A DNA stretch of 64,000 bases from Nostoc commune NIES-4072. Its GTDB lineage: Bacteria > Cyanobacteriota > Cyanobacteriia > Cyanobacteriales > Nostocaceae. Location: NCBI RefSeq assembly GCF_003113895.1, contig NZ_BDUD01000001.1, positions 1,463,821 through 1,527,820 of the forward strand, given 5' to 3'. Below the pieces are notes generated by a model. That model was not told the DNA's origin. It worked only from the letters and a program-made list of their open reading frames with translations, and searched no databases. The number at the start of each line of letters is the position of its first letter. Within the stretch, counting starts at the first letter, position 1. Made by a program: the position numbers and the translations under genes. Below, piece after piece: positions 39,101-47,387 of the stretch.

Positions 39101-39358
39101 GTCAAGATTATCAACAAAGACCGAAAACACTGGCTTTAGCTTTAAAAAAAAGTAGCTGACGGCTAAAGTAGACAAAGCAGTACCTAGTAACCCTGTTTTC
39201 ATACCGCCATACCAGGTACTAACCGCTACGGCAGGAAAAAATAGCAGAAAAATAGTTGGCTTCAGTAGTGGCTGTAGCAATAGTGTTAGTTGCAATGCGC
39301 TACCAACAGCTAATAATGTCACAGCATAGGGCGCTAGAAGGGAACGTGTTCCTTTCAA
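36185..39358 (-). CDS. Hybrid sensor histidine kinase with four PAS domains
   Basis: 1057 residues. N-terminal membrane region (about 8-105, hydrophobic segments, DUF4118-like), PAS/PAC domains at about 125-250, 255-395, 400-515 and 525-650, then HisKA with the phospho-His in LATLSHELRTPLNAILG (about 690), HATPase (NLLSNAVKFTPKGG, DTGVGIAAEFLSHVFERF, HGGLGLGLAIV), and a C-terminal receiver with phospho-Asp in VLVSDIGMP and Lys in HVPKPVNP. Sensing cytosolic or membrane signals is inferred. Within PAS1 about a dozen residues (AMPTAGYAYA, near 147-157) come from a dispersed repeat (38889-38917). No cognate regulator is adjacent. Confidence 0.88.
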   Translation of the reverse strand: MKGTRSLLAPYAVTLLAVGSALQLTLLLQPLLKPTIFLLFFPAVAVSTWYGGMKTGLLGTALSTLAVSYFFLKLKPVFSVFVDNLDSIVRLGLFMLVTIFISLLTSELRTAKQHLQMSLQKLQVSEAKFRRLVESNIIGVIVANMDGAMPTAGYAYAEANDVFLAMVGYSREDLLAGLRWRDMIPPEYIEANNSAIAELKTKGVCQPFENEYIRKDKSRVPILLGCALLENNPEHVICFVLDLSERKQVELALSKSEERYRAFLEQSSEGIWCMELEVPISPDCPEDEQIQHFYQYGYLGECNNAMAQMYGFSRAEEIISARLGDFLVPSDPHNIAYLCNFIRSNYRIIDAESHEIDKQGNSKYFLNNLVGIVENGLLVRAWGTQRDITERKQVEAALCQREDQLRLITNAVPVQISYVDGEQRYRFNNKGYKDWYGISTSEIYGKHIREIVGESVYQSILPYIETVLSGEQVTYETQVPDKDGTNHYVNVTYVPQFSQQGKVEGFVALITDITLHKLAEAALKQSEKRLRTLTEKVRVIPWEVNATTGNFTYVGPQTVDILGYPLLDWYTENFWEKYMHPEDRKWAIQYCQESSLSLNNYEFEYRMLAADGRVVWLYDIVNVVRDENGRPQLLHGFMIDITDVLRQAASRLRKQAEQEREQLLEREQAARADAEAANRMKDEFLATLSHELRTPLNAILGWTQLLRNRKFDETTTARALQTIERNTKSLTQLIEDVLDVSRIIRGTLHLNIHQVKLVPLVQAAIDTVYPAAQAKEISINCQFDPELGVVVGDASRLQQVVWNLLSNAVKFTPKGGRIDVQLKRIESCVQIRVSDTGVGIAAEFLSHVFERFRQEDSSITRSHGGLGLGLAIVRHLVELHGGTVSAESPGIGQGATFIVNLPMKAVYVEANTAEQLSSVADTQDANNYLPKLDDLRVLIVDDEADARHLLTMILGQYGAQVMAAPSASDALLALQEFRPHVLVSDIGMPQEDGYTLIRQVRALPADQGGRIPAVALTAYARAEDRTQALLAGFQLHVPKPVNPGELAAVIANLTGRT
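38889..38917. repeat. Dispersed GGCGTAGCCC repeat inside a PAS domain gene
   Basis: GCGTAGGCGTAGCCCGCCGT and following bases match a dispersed repeat also seen at about 39421, 44003, 44754, 45124 and 59491. In frame inside the histidine kinase, it adds residues to the first PAS domain. Confidence 0.7.
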
Positions 39359-39608
39359 TGTGGCTTCTCCTTGTATGCAGCTAGCTAAAGGGTTATTCCC
39401 AAAATCAGCTAGACAATGCGTTGGCGTAGCCCGTTGTAGACATCGCTCAACATTTATTATGCATCGGAAAAATCCACATTTAAGCGGTTACTTGCGGTGA
39501 ATCTATCTAAAGTAGTAAAACTTAGTTTTAACACAGGTCAATAACCTGATAATTGTCGCTCTAATTATATATCTATGCTTTTTGAGTCTCAATCAAAAAG
39601 CATAGATA

Positions 39609-39701
39609 TAGGACTTACGCAAAAATTGCTAAAAAGCTTAATTTCTCGAACCGCCAAGACGCCAAGAGCGCCGAGAATTCGTAGAGTGTGCGTAAGTCCT
39701 A
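39609..39701 (-). mobile_element. 93-bp MITE, copy 3 (inverted), with 5-bp target duplication
   Basis: Exact reverse complement of copies 1, 2 and 4. Flanked by AGATA (39604-39608 and 39702-39706). Confidence 0.92.
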
Positions 39702-40312
39702 AGATATATTAATTTTTTAAGTTTATTTATTTTAGTAGATTCAATTATCATTTTTTCTTTGCATTTAATCTTAATTAAATCTTGTATTTCCAATAAGTAT
39801 TTATCCTTCAAAAGCTGACAACTTACTTCACAAACTTGGATACTACCTGCTATACCATCTGATTTCATTCTACTAGCAGTATTTACTGTATTTTCCCAAA
39901 GGTCGTAGGCAAACCCAGGATAAACTCAAAAAAATTAAGGAAGATGGCGGCGAACAAAAGGAATTTTACATAAAACCCAACAAATAATATTGATTAATGA
40001 CATTAAGATACCGATTTAAAAATTGTATATTTTTCTTCTGATTGTGACTTATGTAAATAGAAAAAGAGATTAAGTTTAAGCAAACAATCAATATAATCTG
40101 CGGCTGCAATTGTGACTGTTTCAGCAGAAAGCCTTGTCATTGTTATTTGTATGATTCAGCAAGATTATTGTTGGTTTATGGCTCATACATTCCATTACTA
40201 ATAAGCGTATCTAGTTGGATTTTGTCAGAGTTACTTGGATGAATCATGCACTTTTTGCGTTATTAGTAATCAATAGACTAGGGAATGGGGCATAGCGAAT
40301 GGAAAAATTACC

Positions 40313-40366
40313 AATGTCCAATGCCCAATGCCCAATCCCCAATGCCCAATCCCCAATGCTCAATAC
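40313..40366. repeat. STRR heptamer tract (CCCAATG type)
   Basis: Tandem CCCAATG/CCCCAAT heptamers directly upstream of the ATG at 40369; the MPNAQ-type residues they would encode are the reason to prefer the later Met as start. Confidence 0.8.
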
Positions 40367-40368
40367 TC

Positions 40369-41955
40369 ATGGCTCGTACTCCTACATTAAATTTTGATCG
40401 CGGCACATTAATTTTGCATCCACCGCCACGCGGCAAAGGTTGGATGGATTATGCTACATGGGATGATAGAGTTGAAAAATTCCGCATTCCCGCAATTAGA
40501 TACCGATCGCTAGTGGAAGCACTACAAGCGGAAGATGTGAATTTTATCGATGAGGCAAAGCAATTTTATCCTGTAGATTTGGTTCCTAGTCTAGAAATGG
40601 AACCCTATCCCCACCAAACTGAAGCGCTAACAGCTTGGAAACTGGCGGGTAGACAAGGGGTTGTTGTGCTTCCCACGGCGGCGGGAAAGACTTATTTAGC
40701 GCAAATGGCGATGCAGTCAACGCCGCGCACGACGCTAATTGTGGTGCCAACTTTGGATTTAATGCACCAGTGGTATGCACACTTGGTAGCAGCTTTCCCC
40801 GATGCTGAGGTGGGATTGTTGGGTGGTGGTTCGCGGGATAGAACAGCAATTCTCGTTGCAACTTATGATAGTGCAGCAATTCACGCTGAGACGTTGGGAA
40901 ATCAATATGGTTTGATTGTTTTTGATGAATGTCATCATTTACCCACAGATTTTAATCGGGTGATTGCTGAATATGCGATCGCACCTTATCGCTTGGGACT
41001 CTCCGCGACACCAGAACGCACCGATGGTAAACACGCTGAGTTAAATATCCTCATTGGTCAAGAAGTATATCGCAAACGCGCTGAAGATTTGGCGGGAAAG
41101 GCGTTAGCAGAACATGAAATTGTTCAAATTAAGGTAAAGTTATCGCAACTTGAGCGGGAAAGATACAATCAACTAATTCAAACCCGCAATGATTTTTTAA
41201 AGCAATCAAAGATTTCTTTGGGAAGTTTACAAGGTTGGCAAATGTTCGTGCAAATGAGCGCTAGATCGCAATCTGGACGTAGGGCTATGTTAGCGCATCG
41301 AGAAGCGAAAGATATCGCTTTGGGTACTGATGGAAAGTTGCGAATTTTGATTGATTTATTGGCAGAACATTATCCAGCAAGAATTTTGATTTTTACTGCT
41401 GATAATACGACGGTTTATCGCATTTCTCAAGAGTTGCTAATTCCGGCAATTACTCATCAAACTCCTGTGAAAGAACGCCATGAGATATTAACAAACTTTC
41501 GAGAGGGTAAATATAATACTTTGGTTGCTTCTCATGTGTTGAATGAAGGGGTTGATGTACCGGCGGCAACTGTTGCAATTATTTTATCGGGAACGGGTTC
41601 GGCTAGAGAGTATACTCAGCGATTGGGTAGGATTTTACGAAAGGGGAATATTGAGAATAAGCAGGCGATTTTGTATGAGGTGGTGGCGGAGGATACGAGT
41701 GAGGAGGGGACTTCGGCTAGGAGAAGAGGACAAGGGGACAAGGGGACAAGGGGACAAGGGGAGAAGAAAGGAAATTTGCAGGTTGTGTATGGGAGTGGGA
41801 AGGAACGGAGTTTGAAGGCTGCGGAACAGTTAGAAATTAATTATTCAATCCAAAATCCAAAATCTAAAATCCAAAATTCAGCAGATGTTACCGACAGACT
41901 TACTGATGCATCGCCAAAACGGAGAGGAGATCATTCCGAAGAGACTGAAGATTGA
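40369..41955 (+). CDS. XPB-like superfamily 2 DNA helicase
   Basis: 528 residues from the ATG at 40369. An earlier Met lies in repeat-encoded sequence and is rejected. Walker A VLPTAAGKTYLAQMAM, DECH box LIVFDECHHLPTDF, LSATPERTDG, and helicase C end VASHVLNEGVDVPAATVAIILSGTGSAREYTQRLGRILRKG. The order resembles XPB/Rad25 helicases of bacteria and archaea. The C-terminal 100 residues include heptamer-repeat-derived segments (GQGDKGTRGQG and IQNPKSKIQN) that look like insertions. It overlaps the DUF790 gene by 71 bases, matching the archaeal XPB-Bax1 pair used in DNA unwinding plus incision. Confidence 0.85.
   Translation: MARTPTLNFDRGTLILHPPPRGKGWMDYATWDDRVEKFRIPAIRYRSLVEALQAEDVNFIDEAKQFYPVDLVPSLEMEPYPHQTEALTAWKLAGRQGVVVLPTAAGKTYLAQMAMQSTPRTTLIVVPTLDLMHQWYAHLVAAFPDAEVGLLGGGSRDRTAILVATYDSAAIHAETLGNQYGLIVFDECHHLPTDFNRVIAEYAIAPYRLGLSATPERTDGKHAELNILIGQEVYRKRAEDLAGKALAEHEIVQIKVKLSQLERERYNQLIQTRNDFLKQSKISLGSLQGWQMFVQMSARSQSGRRAMLAHREAKDIALGTDGKLRILIDLLAEHYPARILIFTADNTTVYRISQELLIPAITHQTPVKERHEILTNFREGKYNTLVASHVLNEGVDVPAATVAIILSGTGSAREYTQRLGRILRKGNIENKQAILYEVVAEDTSEEGTSARRRGQGDKGTRGQGEKKGNLQVVYGSGKERSLKAAEQLEINYSIQNPKSKIQNSADVTDRLTDASPKRRGDHSEETED
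41725..41880. repeat. Two STRR tracts inside the XPB C-terminus
   Basis: GGGGACAA heptamer-like repeats at about 41728-41765 and CCAAAAT heptamers at about 41846-41879, both in frame. Confidence 0.75.
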
Positions 41956-43099
41956 TCAAAAAACTTCCGAGTTGGCGATTGAGTTAATTAATTACTTTCA
42001 ATCAGCAGTGGGGAAGACTCAAGGTGTGCTTGAGCGACAACTGACTGATTTTGAAGGAGATTCTACAGATTATCGAGTGAAGCGGGGATTAGCTTATATT
42101 CTCAAAAGCAGTTTTTGCACTTTTGAGGTGGTTAGTCCTTTGGAACCACAAATGTTAAGAGAACGGGTGTTTTCGTTGGCTGCAAAATCGGTTTCTAGTC
42201 GAGAATCAACACAAGTTACCCTGAGTAAAATTGCTGATGAGCTAACTCAAGAACTTGAACGGGAAGTTTTATTAGAACAGGTTCGGAATGGACTATATGC
42301 TGATTTATCTGAAAATAAGATTTTGACTGTTTTTGATGCACCAACAGCGCCAGATTTATTAAATAGATATAATTTATCTCAGGTGCAGGGTGTATTTTAT
42401 AAAGCCAGTCAACTTGTATTGAATGCTCATCGGAATGTTCCGGGTGAATATAAGCTGTTATTTCGCTATTTAAAGTTGTTTCAATTGATGGCTTATATTG
42501 AGGGTGATGCTGACCACGGGTTTACAATTACGATAGATGGGCCAACGAGTTTGTTTAATCCTAGTACACGATATGGGTTAGCGATCGCTAAACTTATTCC
42601 CGCTTTACTTCACGTTACTAAATGGAGTCTTTCGTCGATTCTCCAAACCCGCGACGTTTATACAAATAGTTGGAAAACTGGACGTTTTACTCTCAATTCC
42701 GAATGTGGTTTGGTATCCCATTATCCACCAGGGAAGCCCTACGATAGTATGCTAGAAGCATCCTTTGCTGATAAATGGGATGCGTTGAAAAGTGGTTGGG
42801 CATTAGAGCGAGAAGTGGATTTGATACCAATCCCTGGTAGTGTGATGATTCCCGATTTTCGCTTAGTGCATCCTGATGGACGCACTTTCTTATTAGAAAT
42901 TGTTGGTTATTGGCGACCAGAATATTTACAAAAGAAGTTTTCTCAAGTGCGACGGGCTGGACGTGATGATTTGATTTTGGCAATTTCCGAGAGACTTAAT
43001 TTAGAAAAAGCGGGAGTAAAATTAAACGATGTCCCTGCGAGAATTGTTTGGTTTAAAGATAAGTTATTGCCAAAAGCTGTGTTAGCTGTAATGGATTGA
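41885..43099 (+). CDS. DUF790 (Bax1-like) nuclease
   Basis: 404 residues. DUF790 family: LPTDLLMHRQNGEEIIPKRL N-terminus, helical middle, and C-terminal nuclease-like region: SMLEASFADKWDAL, EREVDLIPIPGSVMIPDFRL, TFLLEIVGYWRPEYLQKKF, which carries Asp, Glu and Lys of a PD-(D/E)XK-like site. Archaeal Bax1 binds XPB and cuts DNA near bubbles; the same partnership is inferred because this gene overlaps the XPB-like helicase. A short antitoxin-like gene follows 15 bases later. Confidence 0.8.
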   Translation: MLPTDLLMHRQNGEEIIPKRLKIDQKTSELAIELINYFQSAVGKTQGVLERQLTDFEGDSTDYRVKRGLAYILKSSFCTFEVVSPLEPQMLRERVFSLAAKSVSSRESTQVTLSKIADELTQELEREVLLEQVRNGLYADLSENKILTVFDAPTAPDLLNRYNLSQVQGVFYKASQLVLNAHRNVPGEYKLLFRYLKLFQLMAYIEGDADHGFTITIDGPTSLFNPSTRYGLAIAKLIPALLHVTKWSLSSILQTRDVYTNSWKTGRFTLNSECGLVSHYPPGKPYDSMLEASFADKWDALKSGWALEREVDLIPIPGSVMIPDFRLVHPDGRTFLLEIVGYWRPEYLQKKFSQVRRAGRDDLILAISERLNLEKAGVKLNDVPARIVWFKDKLLPKAVLAVMD

Positions 43100-43114
43100 A
43101 CAAGGATAAATGAG

Positions 43115-43351
43115 ATGAAAAGTATAGAAACAATTGCTACTGTTAGCAAAGATGGTAAGATTACAGCGCAGTTACCATTGGATATTCCAGAGGGTGAACA
43201 TCAGGTGGTAATAGTAATTGATGAAAAGCTTTTGGCTGAAGAAGTAGAGACGGAAAAAAAGAAAGCGTCTCTCAAATTTTCCGCCTATCCTGTAGGATTA
43301 GTCTCGGAAAGCTTAACTTTCCGTAGGGAAGACCTTTATGCAAACGACTAA
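43115..43351 (+). CDS. Small antitoxin-like protein, partner of a PIN gene
   Basis: 78 residues. Short beta-rich beginning TIATVSKDGKITAQLPLDIPEGEHQVVIVIDEK as seen in small VapB-like antitoxins, with a Lys/Glu-rich linker and a C-terminal FRREDLYAND tail. Stop overlaps the PIN gene start by 14 bases (43338). The toxin it faces is truncated. Confidence 0.6.
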   Translation: MKSIETIATVSKDGKITAQLPLDIPEGEHQVVIVIDEKLLAEEVETEKKKASLKFSAYPVGLVSESLTFRREDLYAND

Positions 43352-43637
43352 TAGCTCTGTATTCATCGATACGAATATTTTAGTTTATGCAAATTTAGCT
43401 TTGTCGCCATTTCATATACAAGCGACAGAACGACTGCAAGCACTTGCGGAACAAGGTATTGATTTATGGATTAGTCGCCAAACTTTAAGAGAATATTTGG
43501 CAGCAATGACAAGACGAGGCGACTTAACCGGGAATATTCCTATTACATCTTTAGTGGCAGATGTACGGTATTTTGCTAGTTATTTTCGCTTGGTTGAAGA
43601 TAATTTGCGTAAACCCATAAGCGATCGCCTAGACTGA
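43338..43637 (+). pseudogene. Truncated VapC/PIN-domain toxin
   Basis: 99 residues. The PIN start is present (FIDTNILVYANL with the first Asp, then the central Glu in LREYLAAM), but the protein ends at KPISDRLD where PIN domains normally continue about 40 residues with further acidic residues. The end is made of a HIP1-type sequence that recurs at 44052-44068. It is probably inactive. Confidence 0.65.
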
Positions 43638-43678
43638 AATTCATATTAAATTAAGTAAAAATGTCTGATTACTTATTC

Positions 43679-43922
43679 AAAAGCAGCTTTTACTTTCTCA
43701 AAAGCAGCTTTTAATCTCACATTTTAGTGTTTTCCACAAACAAAAGCAGCTTTTACTTCTTCAAAAGCAGCTTTTAATGTCACATTTTAGTGTTTTCCGC
43801 AAGCAAAAGCAGCTTTTACTTCTTCAAAAGCAGCTTTTAATCTCGCATTTTAGTGTTTTCCGCAAACAAAAGCAGCTTTTAATCTTGCATTTTAGTGTTT
43901 TCCGCAAACAAAAGCAGCTTTT
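43679..43922. repeat. Array of eight palindromes at 21-bp multiples
   Basis: AAAAGCAGCTTTT, a 13-base perfect palindrome, occurs at 43679, 43700, 43742, 43763, 43805, 43826, 43868 and 43910. Spacings are 21 or 42 bases throughout. The units form an approximately 63-bp tandem repeat. No gene lies across it. It falls between two toxin-antitoxin loci. Confidence 0.92.
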
Positions 43923-44002
43923 ACTTTCTCAAATCCTAGTTTGCTTACTCATTTGAGTAATTCACGCATTCATTTTGGTATATCATTGAGCCGAAAGCTG
44001 CC

Positions 44003-44030
44003 GTAGGCGTAGCCCATCGGAGACATCGCC
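44003..44030. repeat. Dispersed GGCGTAGCCC repeat
   Basis: Another copy of the approximately 25-base repeat (CGTAGGCGTAGCCCATCGGA...) that also enters the PAS gene at 38889. Confidence 0.6.
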
Positions 44031-44080
44031 TTAGTTTAGAGTATAAATCGACAAGCGATCGCCTAGTTTAGAAATGAGCA

Positions 44081-44470
44081 TTACTCAAATAAATCAAATC
44101 CCTTTTCATTTCTCAGCTTTCTGTCAAAAGTTGCTGTTGAATTACAACCATAATCTTGAGCGATTACACCAATTAAATAGTCAGAAAAATCTGCACTTCC
44201 CTGCTTAAATCGTTGTAATGCTTGATAAGCTACAGAGCGATTTTCTAACTCAAACACCGAACATTGCAGCATCAAGTCTATGGTATTACTAATTTCTTCC
44301 TTACTAAATTGATAAGGGTTCCCGCGCAAAACCCAGACTAATTCACAGAGAACTATATTAGCAACAAAACATTGCTCTCCCCTTTCAATGATTTCAGCAG
44401 CTTGCTTCCACTGCTTTTCATCATCTTTGGTCAAGTAACGCACTAAAATATTTGTATCAAGTCCAATCAC
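44081..44470 (-). CDS. vapC: VapC-type PIN-domain toxin
   Basis: 129 residues. MIGLDTNILVRYLTKDD (first Asp), CELVWVLRGN (Glu), and the C-terminal GSADFSDYLIGVIAQDYGC with STATFDRKL (Asp pair). Complete PIN endoribonuclease, expected to cut tRNA or rRNA. Start overlaps the antitoxin stop by 14 bases. Confidence 0.85.
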   Translation of the reverse strand: MIGLDTNILVRYLTKDDEKQWKQAAEIIERGEQCFVANIVLCELVWVLRGNPYQFSKEEISNTIDLMLQCSVFELENRSVAYQALQRFKQGSADFSDYLIGVIAQDYGCNSTATFDRKLRNEKGFDLFE

Positions 44471-44702
44471 TTGAACTTTCTTGGATGGCTACTTCCATTT
44501 CTTCTAAAGTTGCGCTTTTCATTCCCGGACGGTGTAAAAACCCTGATAAGGTTTGGATAGAAACCTGAAGGGGAATCAGTTTGACTGCTCCATTTTCATC
44601 AATGACAAAATCAACCTTACTACCTGTGTCCAGATTAAGATAATCCCTAATTTCTTGAGGAATAGTTATTTGTCCTTTGCTCGTGATGGTCGCACTAGCC
44701 AT
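44457..44702 (-). CDS. vapB: AbrB/SpoVT-type antitoxin (VapB)
   Basis: 81 residues. MASATITSKGQITIPQEIRDYLNLDTGSKVDFVID is a full swapped-hairpin AbrB DNA-binding domain; the tail SGFLHRPGMKSATLEEMEVAI would wrap the toxin. First gene of the pair, overlapping vapC by 14 bases, so co-regulated and autoregulated in the usual way. Confidence 0.85.
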   Translation of the reverse strand: MASATITSKGQITIPQEIRDYLNLDTGSKVDFVIDENGAVKLIPLQVSIQTLSGFLHRPGMKSATLEEMEVAIQESSSDWT

Positions 44703-45337
44703 AACTCAAGTTCCTTACTTGATGATAACTTCTATATTAAACTATAATATGATCGCGTAGCCCATGGTAGATATAGCGTCCTTTGATTTTTTAATAGAGT
44801 GCTTTCTTAGCAGCATTAACTAAACTAGCAAACTACAGCAATAACACTAGCCGCGCCTAAACTGAGAGTTAAAACAACTGTTCAACACAATTATTATTTA
44901 AACTTTCAGTTTTTTTCAGATATTGTCGGAAATATAAACGATATAATTCACACGCAGGAGTGCTGCGAAAAACGCTGATTGTGTGGGTAACGGTTGTCAC
45001 CAGACCCAGCACAACTGATTGCCCAGGAAGTCCAATTAGCGATCGCCGTTAGAGATACACTGGATAGAATACTTTGATCGTGGGCACTAAAACAGGGTAC
45101 AGCATCTTACCAAAGCCACTCAATAGCCCATCGTAGACATCGCCCAATTTTGAAAATTTAACTTAGAACAACCTTAGCCACACTGAAACTGACATTTAAA
45201 ACAGCAGATGGTAAACCATCAATGTCAGAATACTGAGTCATAGGATGGGAAAATAAAAGTGAGTAATGCCCACCTTCAAATTTGCTGGACTATATTACTC
45301 AAGACAGATAAACAACAAACTTTATCAGTCAAAATCT
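44703..45337. other. Non-coding stretch with dispersed repeats
   Basis: Two copies of the GGCGTAGCCC-type repeat (44754-44778 and 45124-45144). No gene is supported; a short in-frame remnant near 45003-45077 was rejected. Confidence 0.5.
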
Positions 45338-45934
45338 ATGACTTCGACCTCCTCTCAAACTCGAAAGCTACCTACTCAAGCAATAGGAGCCAAAATTTTC
45401 CACTGGTGTAACATCATTAGTCTATTTATCATGCTCACCAGTGGACTACAAATTTACAACGCCAACCCTGTTTTTGGTGGACGTGCAGGTTTGCACATTC
45501 CTCCGATATTTACGTTAGGAGGTTGGCTCGCAGGAGGTAGACACTGGCATTTTGCAGCAATGTGGTTATTTTCGCTGAATCTCTTGTGGTATGGAATTTA
45601 CATTTTAGTTACCCGACGCTGGCGACATCGCTTTGTAGGTGCTAATGACCTCAAAGCATTACAAAAAAGTCAAAATTCCAAACGCCTAATTTATGCTTGG
45701 CATCGGATTGCCTATACAGCAATTATTCCGATCTTGCTGTTGGCATTATTTACAGGAATAGGAATGTATAAACCTGCTCAATTTCCCTGGATTGTGGATT
45801 TCTTTGGCAGTTGGCAAGCATTGCGAATTGTTCACTTTGCCTCAGTGCCAATGTTTATCTTATTTGCAGTTATTCACTCTCTATTGGGGCGGAAAGCTGG
45901 CGGAACGGAATTAACAGAATCAATGTTTTCGTAA
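45338..45934 (+). CDS. Membrane cytochrome b (b561/thiosulfate-reductase type)
   Basis: 198 residues from the ATG at 45338; the start at 45266 has no support. Four membrane helices, with conserved haem-ligand histidines: IFHWCN, HWHFAAMW, YAWHRIAYT and IVHFASVPMFILFAVIHSLLG. The fold is that of diheme cytochrome b subunits of Ni-Fe hydrogenase, formate or thiosulfate/sulfite oxidoreductases. No partner catalytic subunit is adjacent, so the electron donor is unknown. pyrFE begins 20 bases further on. Confidence 0.75.
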   Translation: MTSTSSQTRKLPTQAIGAKIFHWCNIISLFIMLTSGLQIYNANPVFGGRAGLHIPPIFTLGGWLAGGRHWHFAAMWLFSLNLLWYGIYILVTRRWRHRFVGANDLKALQKSQNSKRLIYAWHRIAYTAIIPILLLALFTGIGMYKPAQFPWIVDFFGSWQALRIVHFASVPMFILFAVIHSLLGRKAGGTELTESMFS

Positions 45935-45953
45935 ACAAACTTTTTTAATAAAA

Positions 45954-47387
45954 ATGAACTTTTTTGATAAATTGAATCGTAATATCTTGCAAAATCAAAG
46001 CTTACTGTTTGTAGGACTTGATCCAAATCCAGAGATGATGCCTGTGCGTTATGAATCTGAAGAACTGATCACTGGTTTGGAGAAATGGTTACAATTCATT
46101 ATTGCCGAAACTTCTGATTATGTTTGTGCCTATAAACCGACACTTGGCTTCTACGAAGCATTAGGTATTCCCGGTTTAGAATTGCTGTACAAAACTTTAG
46201 CAGCTATTCCACCCCATATTCCAGTAATTTTAGATGCCAAACACAGTGACTTAAATACTAGTACCATTTTTGCTCGGACTGTGTTTACAGAATGGCAGGT
46301 GGATGCAATCACTCTTAGTCCTTATACGGGACAAGATCATGTAGCACCTTTTTTGGTCTATCCTGATAAAGCGGTGTTTATTTTATGCTGTACTTCTAAT
46401 CCAGGCGCAGAAGCTTTACAGCAATATCCGACAAACGAATCACCCCTTTATTTACAGGTAGTAAAAGAATCAAAGACCTGGGGAACTCCAGAACAATTGG
46501 GTTTGGAAGTGGGAACTACAAATCCTGAGATTTTAGCACTTATTCGAGCGATCGCGCCTGAACGAATTATTATGGCGCGTAGCATTTGGGCGGAAGGTGC
46601 AAAGCTGAAGCAAATTTTAGAAGCGGGTTTGAATACTAACGGTGATGGTTTACTGATTCCTGTTCCTCAAGATATGTTGGGAAACACCCAACTATCTGAG
46701 GAAGTTCAAAATTTACGCGCAGAAATTAATCAAATCAAAACTGAAATTGTTCACGAAAATTCCACATGTTCTGTGTGGTTTCCTGATGTTTGTTTCCTAA
46801 ATCAGCATCCCTACCAAGATTTGATTTTACAACTTTATGATATTGACTGCATTATGTTTGGTAGCTTTGTCCAAGCATCAGGAGCTATATTTCCTTATTA
46901 CATTGACTTACGCAAAATTATTTCCAATCCCCAAGTTTTTAATCAAGTTCTCACTGCATATCAAGATATTTTGAAGAATCTCATTTTTGATAGATTAGCA
47001 GGTATTCCCTATGGTTCTTTACCTACTGCGACTGGTTTAGCTTTGCGCCTTCATTGTCCGATGATTTTCCCTCGTAAAGAGGTAAAGGCTCACGGGACTC
47101 GGAGAGTAATTGAGGGTAATTTCCATCCTGGTGAAACAGTTGTAGTTGTTGACGATATTCTCATCAGTGGTAAAAGTGTTATGGAAGGCGCAGGAAAGTT
47201 AGAATCAGCAGGATTAAATGTTAATGATATTGTGGTATTTATCGATCATGAACAAGGGGTGAAAGATAGGTTACAGCAAAATGGTTATCGTAGTCATGCA
47301 GTTTTAACTATTTCGGAAATTACTAATACTCTGTATCAAGCAGGACGAATAAATGAGGAGCAATTTTTAGCTTTTGCTGAAAGTTAG
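45954..47387 (+). CDS. pyrFE: Bifunctional OMP decarboxylase / orotate phosphoribosyltransferase
   Basis: 477 residues. N-terminal half is OMP decarboxylase: FVGLDPNPEMMP, PVILDAKHSDLNTS (catalytic Lys-Asp), TLSPYTGQD, and IIMARSIWAEG. C-terminal half is orotate phosphoribosyltransferase with the PRPP site VVVVDDILISGKSVMEGAGKL. The decarboxylase is at the N-terminus, the reverse of animal UMP synthase. It makes UMP from orotate. It sits 20 bases behind the cytochrome b gene, but no shared function is obvious. Confidence 0.88.
   Translation: MNFFDKLNRNILQNQSLLFVGLDPNPEMMPVRYESEELITGLEKWLQFIIAETSDYVCAYKPTLGFYEALGIPGLELLYKTLAAIPPHIPVILDAKHSDLNTSTIFARTVFTEWQVDAITLSPYTGQDHVAPFLVYPDKAVFILCCTSNPGAEALQQYPTNESPLYLQVVKESKTWGTPEQLGLEVGTTNPEILALIRAIAPERIIMARSIWAEGAKLKQILEAGLNTNGDGLLIPVPQDMLGNTQLSEEVQNLRAEINQIKTEIVHENSTCSVWFPDVCFLNQHPYQDLILQLYDIDCIMFGSFVQASGAIFPYYIDLRKIISNPQVFNQVLTAYQDILKNLIFDRLAGIPYGSLPTATGLALRLHCPMIFPRKEVKAHGTRRVIEGNFHPGETVVVVDDILISGKSVMEGAGKLESAGLNVNDIVVFIDHEQGVKDRLQQNGYRSHAVLTISEITNTLYQAGRINEEQFLAFAES

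Larger units (their letters stand above)
39359..40368. other. 1-kb intergenic region with a MITE and STRR tract
   Basis: Contains a dispersed GGCGTAGCCC repeat (39421-39448), MITE copy 3 (39609-39701) and a CCCAATG heptamer tract (about 40313-40366) just before the XPB start. No gene is supported; short frames here are shadows of repeats. Confidence 0.6.

Noticed and set aside
39638..39868. Minus-strand frame over MITE copy 3
   Set aside because: It reads mostly repeat sequence and has no independent start signal.
45003..45077. Short frame DPAQLIAQEVQLAIAVRDTL then a stop
   Set aside because: Looks like a possible gene-end remnant but is too short and not recognisable as any family.
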